Shown: one piece after another, positions 46,630 to 55,800 of the stretch
How positions within the stretch are numbered: the stretch's first letter is position 1
How the letters are laid out: each line of letters opens with the position of its first letter
NCBI RefSeq assembly: GCF_004353925.1
Contig: NZ_SMOK01000010.1
Coordinates: 124,001-188,000 of the forward strand
Source of the DNA: Pseudomonas sp. H9
Lineage (GTDB): Bacteria; Pseudomonadota; Gammaproteobacteria; Pseudomonadales; Pseudomonadaceae
Length of the DNA stretch: 64,000 bases
Direction of reading: 5' to 3'
Translations under genes and position numbers: made by a program
The notes under the pieces: generated by a model
Seen by the model: the letters and a program-made list of their open reading frames with translations, nothing else
What the model was told of the DNA's origin: nothing
Database searches by the model: none

Positions 46630-46959
46630 ATGCGGGCTTATGGATTGACCCTTGCAGCGCTCCTTCTCTGCGTTTTCTCCCTAGGTGCCCAAGCCAAGGC
46701 GCTGGGCAAAAATGAGCGCTATGTGTGCAGTTGGGGTTCGGATATCGCCGCCGGCGCACAGCAATCCAAGTTGTCTGGCGTGACCTTGTACTCGGCGCGC
46801 AAGCAGCTGCAAGTGCGCAAATTCCCTAAACCCTGGATGCGCATGACCGCCATGGGCATTACCGAGCAAACCTACAACAGCCAGTCGCGGCTCAAACCGG
46901 CGGCCATCAAACAAACCTACTACGAGCAATGCGTGCAACATACGCTGGCGCAGCGCTAA
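46630..46959 (+). CDS. Small secreted protein, unknown function
   Basis: 109 residues with a clear signal peptide (LTLAALLLCVFSLGAQAKA). The mature part is basic with two cysteines (RYVCSWGSD, YYEQCVQHTL) that could form a disulfide, and ends in a helical stretch. I do not recognise a family. It diverges from fecI with 180 bases between, and the MITE-like element begins 84 bases downstream. Confidence 0.65.
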   Translation: MRAYGLTLAALLLCVFSLGAQAKALGKNERYVCSWGSDIAAGAQQSKLSGVTLYSARKQLQVRKFPKPWMRMTAMGITEQTYNSQSRLKPAAIKQTYYEQCVQHTLAQR

Positions 46960-47043
46960 CGGCCCGCCCCTGGCATTGGACAAGCGCCTAAAGCCCACCA
47001 TACTGAATGGTCACTGCGAGCGAGCATGCAAGCAGCCCACCCA

Positions 47044-47184
47044 GGCTCTGCGTGAAAAGGCTTGAGACGAAGGTCAGGCAAGGCGAAAACAGCCTCGGAA
47101 GCGGAGTTTACGAGTTGTAAATGAGCATTCCGAGGCTGTTTTCAACGAAGCATCACCGAGTATCAAGCCTTTTCATACAGAGCC
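47044..47184. mobile_element. MITE-like palindromic element, copy 1
   Basis: About 141 bases bounded by inverted ends GGCTCTG-CG-TGAAAAGGCTTGA and TCAAGCCTTTTCATACAGAGCC. Inside is a second perfect inverted repeat, GAAAACAGCCTCGGAA and TTCCGAGGCTGTTTTC, so the whole element can fold on itself. No transposase is present. A second copy in the same orientation starts at 47546. Confidence 0.75.
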
Positions 47185-47213
47185 CAGGCTTATCTGCGAA
47201 GACAGGAGTTCCC

Positions 47214-47546
47214 ATGGCAGGATGGTTTGAGTTGAGCACCAGCAGTGACGGTCAGTACCGTTTTACCCTGAAAGCGGGCAATGGCGAGATCATTCTTACC
47301 AGCGAGCTGTACAAGACCAAAGCCTCAGCCGAAAACGGCATTGCTTCGGTCCAGGCTAACAGCGCTGCGGATGAGCGCTACGAGAAAAAAGAAGCCAGCA
47401 ATGGCAAATTCCATTTCAACCTCAAGGCTGCCAATCACCAGGTCATCGGCAGCAGCCAGATGTACGCCACCGCGCAATCACGTGATGCGGGCATTGCCTC
47501 GGTGAAAACCAATGGTGCCAGCAAAACGGTCAAAGACAACACTTAG
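47214..47546 (+). CDS. YegP-like protein with two DUF1508 repeats
   Basis: A 110-residue cytoplasmic protein made of two tandem DUF1508 units: FELSTSSDGQYRFTLKAGNG with ILTSELYKTKASAENGIASV, then YEKKEASNGKFHFNLKAANH with IGSSQMYATAQSRDAGIASV. AGGAG is six bases before the ATG. Role unknown, often stress-linked in my recollection. It is exactly enclosed by two direct copies of the MITE-like element, the second starting at its stop codon. Confidence 0.88.
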   Translation: MAGWFELSTSSDGQYRFTLKAGNGEIILTSELYKTKASAENGIASVQANSAADERYEKKEASNGKFHFNLKAANHQVIGSSQMYATAQSRDAGIASVKTNGASKTVKDNT

Positions 47547-47686
47547 GGTCTGTATGAAAAGTTTTGAGACGAAGGTCAGGCAAGGCGAAAACAGCCGAGG
47601 AAGCGGAGTTTACGGGTTGTAAATGAGCATTCCGAGGCTGTTTTCAACGCAGCATCACCGAGTATCAAGGCTTTTCGTACAGAGCC
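47546..47686. mobile_element. MITE-like palindromic element, copy 2
   Basis: Same element in the same orientation as copy 1, about 141 bases, ends GGTCTGTATGAAAAG and CTTTTCGTACAGAGCC. The inner left arm has one change (CAGCCGAGG for CAGCCTCGG). It starts at the last base of the DUF1508 stop codon. TAG flanks both ends, a possible target duplication. Confidence 0.75.
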
Positions 47687-47699
47687 TAGTCAATCGTAT

Positions 47700-47729
47700 G
47701 GCTCCCCTGTAATGCACAACAGGGGAGCC
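47700..47729 (+). promoter_or_regulatory. Hairpin enclosing the first ATG of the next gene
   Basis: Perfect 11-base arms GGCTCCCCTGT and ACAGGGGAGCC with the loop AATGCACA. The loop contains the ATG at 47712. It resembles a terminator without a T tract, or a translation-control structure. Confidence 0.5.
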
Positions 47730-49094
47730 TGCCGACTCATCGCCTGCAAACCGCTTCTACGCTGGGTGTTTTTGCCTTGCCTGGCATTGATGCCTGCCCT
47801 ACCCGCCTGCGCCTACGAATCGGACTTTCATTTCGGCCTGACCTATTGGCTGGCAACCCAAGCGGGCTTTGATCATCAGCAAAGCCACGACATCGCCCGT
47901 GGCGATGAACTGACCGACACCGGCCTGCTCGATGCCAAGCACGCAATCATCTGGCAGCTGTGTATCAAGCGCCAGGAGAGTGCCAGCACCCTGACCCGTT
48001 TCTTGCATTTTCGTGCACAGCAACCACCGCCCTCCCTGCCGGGGGATCGGCCGGTTGCCCCCAGTGCGGTGTTTGCACAGGCACAAATCAACAGCGTGCT
48101 CGCCAACGCGGCGCATGGCCAAACCGCGCATCTGCTCAAGTTGGGGCAGGCGCTGCATGGCTGGCAGGATTCCTTTGCCCATCAAGGCGTGTCGGACCAC
48201 CACCCACCCTGCCCTGAGCAATGGGTATGGACCCACGCTGTCGACCGTGGCGGTGCCTTGAAACATCAGGCCGACCGCACCTATGTCTACCCCTTTGACT
48301 GCCGCGAGGCGGCGAAAACCACTTATGACATTCTGCGCCGCTATCGCCAGCCGATGAACCTGAGTACCACGGCCAGGGAGTGGCCGACGCTGGAACCGCA
48401 GGTTTTTGCGTTCTGCCAGCTCAACACCCGTACGGCGAAATACCAGTGGCTGGAGTCGCATCAGGTGCCCCAAGCGTTTGCTATCGCTGGCAACACCAGC
48501 TTGTCCGATGGGGTGCAGCACTTCTGGCGCCCTGGGCCCATCGACCTGCGCCCGGTGCCAACCACTGACGTCCCTGATTACGAACGCCAGGCCACCGGCT
48601 GGCGCCTGGATGCGCAAGCTGATGAGTTGTTGCAGGCAACGCTGAGTAATGCTGTGGTGCCGTCATCACCGGCAGCTCGGCAATGGGCCAACGCCTTTCT
48701 ACAAGCCTGGTTGACCACCCCCGCAGCGCAACTGCCTCAGGCACTGGCGCCGTTCTTTGGCGGCCGCCCCCTGACCTTCAACGATCAACCCATAGAGCAG
48801 TTGCTGCGCCTGCGCATGACCGACCGTGGCGTGGCCGACAACCCCGAAGTTCCCCCGGATAAGTACCTTGGCGATGCACAAGGCTTCATCAACGCTGGTG
48901 CCGACAGCTGGCGTGAATTGTTGGTACCGCCACGCGGCCAGGAAATCCCAGCACTGGTGGGCAACGACCAAGGCGATGGTCTGATCCTGATTGCCCTGCT
49001 CAGAAGCGCCCCCAATGCCGTGCTGATCATCAAGGCCAGGTCCGTTGAACAGGGCTATGCCATTGAAGGGTTGGTGGTTCAGGTATTCCACTGA
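47712..49094 (+). CDS. Secreted phospholipase C-like / DUF6765-like protein
   Basis: About 460 residues with a signal peptide (WVFLPCLALMPALPACAYES). Histidine and acidic motifs recall the zinc-dependent phospholipase C/S1-P1 nuclease superfamily: SDFHFGLTYWLATQAGF, SHDIARGDELTDTG and LGQALHGWQDSFAHQGVSDHH. The match to DUF6765 is from memory and moderate. The start is uncertain because the ATG at 47712 has no Shine-Dalgarno sequence and lies in a hairpin loop; a later start would cut into the signal peptide. No paired gene is evident. Confidence 0.55.
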   Translation: MHNRGACRLIACKPLLRWVFLPCLALMPALPACAYESDFHFGLTYWLATQAGFDHQQSHDIARGDELTDTGLLDAKHAIIWQLCIKRQESASTLTRFLHFRAQQPPPSLPGDRPVAPSAVFAQAQINSVLANAAHGQTAHLLKLGQALHGWQDSFAHQGVSDHHPPCPEQWVWTHAVDRGGALKHQADRTYVYPFDCREAAKTTYDILRRYRQPMNLSTTAREWPTLEPQVFAFCQLNTRTAKYQWLESHQVPQAFAIAGNTSLSDGVQHFWRPGPIDLRPVPTTDVPDYERQATGWRLDAQADELLQATLSNAVVPSSPAARQWANAFLQAWLTTPAAQLPQALAPFFGGRPLTFNDQPIEQLLRLRMTDRGVADNPEVPPDKYLGDAQGFINAGADSWRELLVPPRGQEIPALVGNDQGDGLILIALLRSAPNAVLIIKARSVEQGYAIEGLVVQVFH

Positions 49095-49247
49095 GCCTTG
49101 CATCACACCCAGCGCCCGGCCTATAGTCGCACCCGGCGCCCTCCGCGCCTCCCGTCCGCGGAAAGGGCTGCGCCCAGGACACTCCCCCAGGATTTCTCTC
49201 TACGACTCCCGGCCTGACAGCGGACAAGGCTCGCACAAGGAGTTCGT

Positions 49248-50471
49248 ATGTCTGCTCGACTGCCGTACCCGACCCACGACGGGCGCATCAACCTTGAACA
49301 ACAGCGCAAGCGCGCCAAAGAACTGCTGGTGCAACTGCGTGCCGCCGCAGCACCCGATCAGCCAGCCCCTTTACCCCGCTTGGCTGATGCGCAACGGTTG
49401 ATTGCCCGCGATTTGGGTTTTGCCAGCTGGCCCAAGCTCAAAGCGCATATCGACGCAATCGAGTTTGCCGCTCGCCATCCGCAATTTGTCGCCGACGATG
49501 AAGCAAACACCCAGCATTGGCGCTGCGGCAGCGACATCAAACACAGCCTGCACCTGGCTGGGTTTACCGGGGCCTTTTATATGTTCACCGACCCACTGAG
49601 TATGGGCCCGGTGCGCGATCTGCCGCCCGAGCCCTACCAAGCCATGCGCACCGACTACATCAGCCAGGCCTACGGCCTTGAACGCAGCGACGTGCAGCGC
49701 AGGATGGCGGACGAATACAACCAGTTGCCCCTGCTTGACGGCTGCCCGCGCGCGGTGATCTGGTGCGAGGCGGACGCTTACGATCAGCTGTTCCTGATTC
49801 GACTGCTGTCGAGCCTGAACCGCATGCCGCAACGCCTTGAACTGATCCAGACCGACCGGGTGCCCGGAGTGCAGCGTTTCATTGGCATTGGCCAACTGGC
49901 ACCGGACGTACTGGCCTGGCTATGGCCGCAACGCCATCCGGTCACTGAAGCGATGGTGCAACTGGCGCACCAGGCCTGGGCGGCCTACTGTGCCCCGTCG
50001 CCGCAAGCCTGGGCTGACTTGGCCCACCGCCAGGACCTCTGCCTGCCCCTGTTGGCCCCTGCGCTGTTGCGCCAACTACAGGAACTGCCGGGGCTGAACG
50101 ATGGCCTGTCGCTGACTGAACGGCTGTCGCTGCAGATCATCGCCGAGTTCGGCGAAGTACCTTTTGGCCGGGTGTTTGCTGAACTGATGGCCAAGCGTGA
50201 ACCGCTGCCCTACTTGGGCGACATGATGTTCCACGCCGTGTTGCGCCCCTTGATTGACTCACCGACACCGTTGATCAGCGAAGCGCAGCCTGAGCTGGCG
50301 TGGCCACAACGGCCACTCGAGCTGACAGCGCTGGGTGAGCAGGTGCTGTCGGGCCAGGCCAACTGGCTGGATCAACAAGCCCCTGAACGTTGGGTAGGCG
50401 GCGTACGCATAAAGGCTGGGCAAGGTCATTGGGCACTGGATAAAACACTGCACCCCACGTGGCGCGCCTGA
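49248..50471 (+). CDS. DUF1835-domain protein
   Basis: A 407-residue cytoplasmic protein. The N-terminal 80 residues have a short motif common before ankyrin-like or DUF1835 domains (RLIARDLGFASWPKLKAHID). The centre has HWRCGSDIKHSLHLAGFTGA, FTDPLSMGPVRDLP and AVIWCEADAYDQLFLIRLLS, the DUF1835 core. AAGGAG precedes the ATG. Function unknown. The 153-base gap before it is GC-rich with no clear element. Confidence 0.72.
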   Translation: MSARLPYPTHDGRINLEQQRKRAKELLVQLRAAAAPDQPAPLPRLADAQRLIARDLGFASWPKLKAHIDAIEFAARHPQFVADDEANTQHWRCGSDIKHSLHLAGFTGAFYMFTDPLSMGPVRDLPPEPYQAMRTDYISQAYGLERSDVQRRMADEYNQLPLLDGCPRAVIWCEADAYDQLFLIRLLSSLNRMPQRLELIQTDRVPGVQRFIGIGQLAPDVLAWLWPQRHPVTEAMVQLAHQAWAAYCAPSPQAWADLAHRQDLCLPLLAPALLRQLQELPGLNDGLSLTERLSLQIIAEFGEVPFGRVFAELMAKREPLPYLGDMMFHAVLRPLIDSPTPLISEAQPELAWPQRPLELTALGEQVLSGQANWLDQQAPERWVGGVRIKAGQGHWALDKTLHPTWRA

Positions 50472-50491
50472 CCCCCTGAAATTAACCAAGC

Positions 50492-50546
50492 GTAGGAGCG
50501 GGCTTGCCCCGCGATTGCGGCTCTGCCAGTCGCATCGCAGGGCAAG
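50492..50546. repeat. Truncated REP pair at the toxin-tip junction
   Basis: The left REP unit is complete (GTAGGAGCGGGCTTGCCCCG); the right one breaks off after ATCGCAGGGCAAG. Immediately beyond, at 50553, homology to the effector C-terminal cassette begins. Confidence 0.85.
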
Positions 50547-50552
50547 TCGGAG

Positions 50553-50715
50553 CGACCCAGTTGCCTTTGAGAAACTGGACGTAAAATCCATATGAAGTAT
50601 CTTCCAGCGCATCTTTGGAAAAAATGCGTTTCTGGACTACCGCAGGTTGTAAGGTCAGCTCCTTGCCAGCCAACGCAACCGGCACCTGGATTTGTACCCA
50701 GAAGCCCAGCCACTT
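50553..50715 (-). pseudogene. Truncated effector C-terminal cassette (third copy)
   Basis: Encodes 54 residues homologous to the start of the VasX-like effector tip (KWLGFWVQIQVPVALAGKEL through YGFYVQFLKGNWV), then runs into the truncated REP element. There is no start codon of its own at the homology edge and no immunity gene after it. It is the last remnant of the tandem array. Confidence 0.8.
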
Positions 50716-50776
50716 TTTCACTGCGCCGCCACCGCTGGAGTTCAAAATCCCCCCTGCTACGGTGGCTTGGCGCAAA

Positions 50777-51533
50777 TTAATATTTCGGGACATCCGCTTT
50801 GATTTTTATGAAAGGAACATCTGGAGACAGGTACCTTTTCATAAACTCAGCAATTTTTTCTTTTTGCTTTCTTTTGCAGAAAATATTAACACCACCAGTG
50901 GTTATTGTTTCCTTTCCTTCCATGATAACGCTGTAGTCAAAATCAACAATCTCTCTGTTGGTAACAATGGCAAGCCCGGTAATTTCTTTCCACCCATATG
51001 CATAGTGGTGATATTCAGTATGCAGTTTCCTGTAGCTTTTTGAGCATGCCATCGAGAGTTGCGTTAAAGCCATTGCACCAGGACCTATCAGCGCACCCAA
51101 CAAAAACGACGGTTCGATGGTTGCCAGAAAAATACAAACAACCGCCATTACCCCAGCAAACCACTTCAAAAATGTCAAGGTCCACTCTGGGAAGTCCTTC
51201 CATTCGCAATGTTCCACTCCGGACTCGCTAAAGCGATAAGCACAATTTATCCGCTGATGGGTCAGAGAAAGAACTAGAAAAAACATAACAAAATAAAATA
51301 AAATAAAATAACAGACAGGACAAAGTCCGCCAAGGCTGGTCCATTCCTTCGTATACAAAGTACATAATAAAAGCCCCACCTGCCAGCAATGTTGCCATGA
51401 CCACAAACACACAGCTCATTGCAAGCGTGTTATAGTTTCTCGCCTTAATTGTCCACCCTAACAATTCTGACTCATGCGCAAATTTCCACTCGAGTTGCAG
51501 CGGAAGCTTAAGGGGGCTATTAAAAACCAACAT
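50777..51533 (-). pseudogene. Immunity-like membrane protein gene A, frameshifted at a pentamer tract
   Basis: Encodes a probable membrane immunity protein for the VasX-like effector, homologous to the gene at 52102-52857. The first frame (MLVFNSPLKLPLQLEWKFAH, from ATG 51533 with GAGG six bases upstream) runs to about 51290. The rest (FVMFFLVLSLTHQRINCAYR to KIKADVPKY) is in another frame. The switch falls in four copies of AAAAT at 51290-51309. Counting bases, a fifth copy, or loss of two, would give one open frame of about 253 codons with three or four membrane helices. It may be phase-variable, a decayed gene, or a sequencing slip. Base composition is far richer in AT than the neighbours, suggesting transfer. 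Confidence 0.75.
51290..51309. repeat. Pentanucleotide tract (AAAAT)x4 inside immunity gene A
   Basis: Four perfect tandem AAAAT units (TTTTA-type on the coding strand), exactly where the reading frame of the immunity-like gene breaks. No such tract exists at the same place in the homologous gene B. Confidence 0.9.
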
Positions 51534-51553
51534 ATTAAACCTCAGCCACCATT

Positions 51554-52048
51554 TTAATTTTTGACAAATAACTTCAACTGATGGGTGCTCTGGATTAAAA
51601 GCAACAACCCGTCTTTTTCTTGCATCTCCCCACTAAAAGCATTATTGGCGCGGCCGGCTTCTTTTGAATCCCAGTTCATCGCTAACCGGAACATGTAACC
51701 GCGCCCATCTGAGCGCTTTAGCACGTCGGATGGATACTTGATTTCCAACTCAAGCGTCGGACTAATAATCGAACTATCGATCCAGACTTGCCAGAGGCGG
51801 TTTTGGTCTTCTGAGCTGTAGTGGAAATCGGCTGGTCGCAAGCCACTTTCCGGTTTGCTGGGTAACTCGCCGAGCAGCTTTGGATCGACCCAGTTGCCCT
51901 TGAGAAACTGGACGTAAAATAAATATGAAGTATCTTCCAGCGCATCTTTGGAAAAAATGCGTTTCTGGACTACTGCGGGTTGTAAGGTCAGTTCCTTGCC
52001 AGCCAACGCGACCGGCACCTAGATTTGTAACCAGAAGCCCAGCCACTT
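51554..52048 (-). pseudogene. Orphan effector C-terminal cassette (second copy) with amber codon
   Basis: Full-length copy of the effector tip, about 164 codons from KWLGFWLQI to LKLFVKN, highly similar to effector residues 993-1155. The tenth codon is TAG where the effector has CAG. There is no effector body before it. After the amber the frame is open and could begin at GTG/VPVALAG, but no clear ribosome site is seen. It is followed 20 bases later by immunity-like gene A, the same order as effector tip and gene B. It looks like an orphan toxin tip that could recombine into the full effector. Confidence 0.8.
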
Positions 52049-52101
52049 TCTCACGCTCCTTTTAATACTGACGGACAAGGCCACTTCAATTTAAATAATC
52101 G

Positions 52102-52857
52102 TCAATTAGTACTTAGCGGAACATTAACTTTTGCCTCAATTATTGGAACGCCTTGGGAAAGATAAGGCCTTATGAATTCTGCCAATTTATACTTCTGCTT
52201 GCGCTTGCAAAAAATATTCAGATTCCAGTCTATTACTCGACCAAGCCGCTGGTCAAAATGAACATACTTTAGGTCCACAACCTCTCGATTTGTTGCAATC
52301 GCTAACTGCTTAAAATCTTTCCACTCGTATACCAAGTGATGGTACTGGGTATGCATATCTCGATAGCTTTTTGAGCATGCCATCGAGAGATAAGTCAAGC
52401 CTATTCCACCCGGACCTATCAGCACACCAAGCAAGAATTACGGATCAATAGTAGCTAAAAAAATACAAATAATCGCCGCTATCCCAGCAAGCCATTTCAA
52501 AAATGTCAAGGTCCACTCTGGAAAGTCCTTCCATTCACAACATTCCACTCCGGACTCACTAAAGCGATAAGCACAATTTATTCGCTGATGAGTCATGCTA
52601 GCGATCACAAGAGAACACAAAATGTAAAAACCTATGCTAGATAAGTACGTCAAAAAAACATTATCCCCTGACCCAGGGGGATCGTACAAAAAATACGTCC
52701 ACCCAAATATCACAATGGACATAAATAAGAACATACAGTTGGCCACTGACGTATTATAATTGCGCGCCCTAATCGTCCACCCCAGCAGCTCAGGCTCATG
52801 TGCAAACCTCCACTTGAGCTGCAACGGCAAATCAAGGGACTTATCAGAAAGCAACAT
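52102..52857 (-). pseudogene. Immunity-like membrane protein gene B, with in-frame stop
   Basis: Directly downstream of the full effector (20 bases), with GAGGG five bases before ATG 52857. It would encode about 251 residues: LPLQLKWRFAHEPELLGWTI, two helices, THQRINCAYRFSESGVECCE, WTLTFLKWLAGIAAIICIFL, a further helix pair and a soluble tail (NLNIFCKRKQKYKLAEFIRP). Codon 140 is TAA (52440-52438) where the homologous gene A has a serine codon; the frame continues open on both sides. It could be a true truncation, a decayed gene or a base error. By position it should protect against the effector. Confidence 0.75.
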
Positions 52858-52877
52858 ATCAACCCTCAACCATAATT

Positions 52878-55800
52878 TTAATTTTTTACATATAATTTTA
52901 ATTCATGAGTGCATTGAGTTAAAAGCAACAACCCACCTTCTTGCATCTCCCCACTAAAGGCATTATTGGCTCGATCGGCTTCACTTGATGTCCGGTTCAT
53001 CTTTAGTCGGAACATATAACCGCGACCATCTGATCGGCGCAGTACGCTGGATGGATACTTAACCTCCAACTCAAGCGTTGGGCTAAAAACCGAGCTATCA
53101 ATCCAAACTTGCCACAGGCGGTGTTGATCTTGCGCGGTGTAAGTGAAATCGGCTGGGCGATTGTTGCTTCCTGGTTTATCAGGCAGCTCGCCAAGCAGCT
53201 TCGGATCGACCCAGTTGCCTTTGAGAAACTGGACGTAAAATCCATATGAAGTATCTTCCAGCGAATCTTGGGAAAAAATGCGTTTCTGGACGAGCGCCGG
53301 TTGCAAGGTCAGTTCCTTGCCAGCCAACGCGAACGGCACCTGGATTTGCACCCAGAATCCCAGCCACTTCCCCAAACTCCTTTCACTGTCGATGGCCAAC
53401 GCGTTCCCCACTACAGTGGGCCGTTGTAGGGTCTCCAGCAGAGTGTGCATCTGCTTGACATGGCCTTCATCACCCAGCCACTCCGATATAGCCCCACGCC
53501 CCCAAGCACAGCGGTACAACCACAGGCGCAATCCCTCACGCTTGAAGCGGTTGGCGCCCATGGAGATAAACAAATAAGCAATGCCGAGGAGCGCTAAGGT
53601 GATTGTCACCAGAGGGGACATTACTAAGGAAAAACCAAACCAATAGCCGAGAGCCGTGCCAACTAGCTGGCCGCTAGCGACCGCCGCCATAGCTGCAACA
53701 GTATTTCGTTTCCATGACAACAGTGTTTTCTCTATCTCGCTGGTAGCATTCTCAACGTCTTTGTCGATCTGCCAAGCCTCAAGGCTTGCCGCAACAGCCC
53801 CCAGCGCTGCCCATGTCGCCGTACGCAAAATCAAACTTTTTGAAACTGTGGCAAGCTCGTTTGCAGCTGCAGCCTGGGCTGTTCCTTTGGAAGCGGCCTT
53901 AGCCTCCCCTAACCATTCGGAATACCCTGTTTGAACGAGGCGGTAGGTCTTGCTACCTACTTCACCCGACATCTCCCCCGCCCTCTTCCAAGCCGGTCCC
54001 ACCCACAACGCCGCAACCGCATTCCCGGCATAAGCCGCATTCGCCCCCAGCGTGCGCCACTCATTAGCCGTCATCCGGCCATCGTTCTGCACCTGTTTGG
54101 CGGTGTTCCACAGGTTCCAGGCGTTCAAACCGACCAGCACCGCCGGTAAGGCACTGCCCAGGTTCTGTGCCATCCAGGCTTTGGTGCGTGTCAGGTAGGC
54201 GTGCGTACCTGACAGCTCCAGTTGCGCCTTCACTTCGGCCATCCCCAGGTCGACGAGCCAGCTGTTGATTTGGATCACGCTGACCTGCAAGCGCGTGCTG
54301 CCTACGGCTTTGGCGATGATCTGGTTGGGGCGCTCCAGGAACAGCGCTTTGAGCTGTTCCTCCAGTACTTGCAGCGAGTTACGTGCAGCGCGTTGTTTGT
54401 AGGCTTCTCCGGGGCTCAGCAGCACGCGTTGGGTGCCGGTGATTTTGTTGTTGATGGTTTTCACCTTCAGCAGCCAGGCCTGGTAATCACGGGCGTAGGT
54501 GGGGTTGATCTGCAGTTGGGTGGCGCTGGAGATTTCCGTGGAGATCAACACTTGAGTGGCAGCAAGGGTCAAGCCTAGCTGCTGCGTCATGGCTGGTAGC
54601 AGCAGGCCACTGAGGCCGTGCCAGGCTTCGCGGGCCTGGGTGTTGGCGACGTTGATCAGGGTGTTCATGGCCTGGCGGGCGGCGCTGCTCATGGCCTTGT
54701 AGTAGCGGCTGTTCTGCACGCTCTCGAGGTCGAGCACCGCTTTGAGTTCATTGACCCGGGTCGCGAGGTTGGTAGCATCGCCCGCCGCGGACAGGGCCAG
54801 CGGCGTTGAGCTGCCATCGCCTTCGCGGCCTTGATCGTCAAGGGTGCCGTAGGTGCTGAAGTTGTGCGACACCGTTCTGATCAAGGTCGCTACTTCCGGG
54901 TTGAAGTTGTACAGCGCCAGGCCGAACAGCGTGCTTGGCCTCTGCGCCTGCTGGCACAGCCACTGTTGCCCGGCCTCGCCCGTGCCGAGCAGGGTGTAAA
55001 GCGCATGGGCGGTTTCCAGCAGTTCGCTGGCCTGGTAGGCGTTGCAGGTGTCGTGGTAAAGCGCTTCGGCATTGGGGGCCAGGCGGTTCAGCCAGTTCAG
55101 CAGGTCCGCTTCGCTGCGTTGGCAATGCACCTTCAGTTGCTGCGCCCGGGCGGTGGTCTGGCTCAGGTAGTGCTGCATGTCGTCGAAGTGGACGTCTTCG
55201 CGCCACACGCGTTTGGCGTTCCACTCGTCGAGGGCGGCTTGCCAGTCACCGTGAGCTGGCAGTTGCCCCCAGCGCGCCTTGAATGCGGCCTGGGCGGCGC
55301 TGACTTGCTCAGCGGCGGTCATCATCACCAGGTGTTCCTGCTCGGGCAACACCAAGTCTTTACCGCGCTCGACCTGATCGAAGGTCTTCAGCAAGCGGTA
55401 CAGGTCGTCGGTGTAGGCCTGACGCTCAAGCGGATCTTGCAGTTCGTCCGGGATAAAGGCGTCGGTATCAAAACCGCACAATTTCTCGACCGCGAGTGCG
55501 CTTTCCAGGGTGTGTTGATGCTGGCGTTCAAACTGCTGTTGTTCCTGCACCCGGCCCATCAGGTTCAGGCTCAGGTCATCGATCAGGGCCAGGGGGTCGT
55601 CGAGGGCGATGAACAGCGCGGTGTCTTGTTCGGGCACCCGGCCGCGCACCAGTGCTTCTTCAACGGCTGGTTTGTACGACTGGCCAGGCTCGCCTGCGAC
55701 GGTCGGCAGCAGGGTGCTGGTGAACGTCGGTGCGGTGGCACCGAAAACGATAACATCCGCCACGCTGTTGCCCAGTTCGGTGAGGTCCCCGCCGTGCGGG

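Noticed and set aside
52760..52957. Small plus-strand frame near the effector stop
   Set aside because: Antisense to the immunity-like gene start and the effector end, without a ribosome site; low-complexity product.
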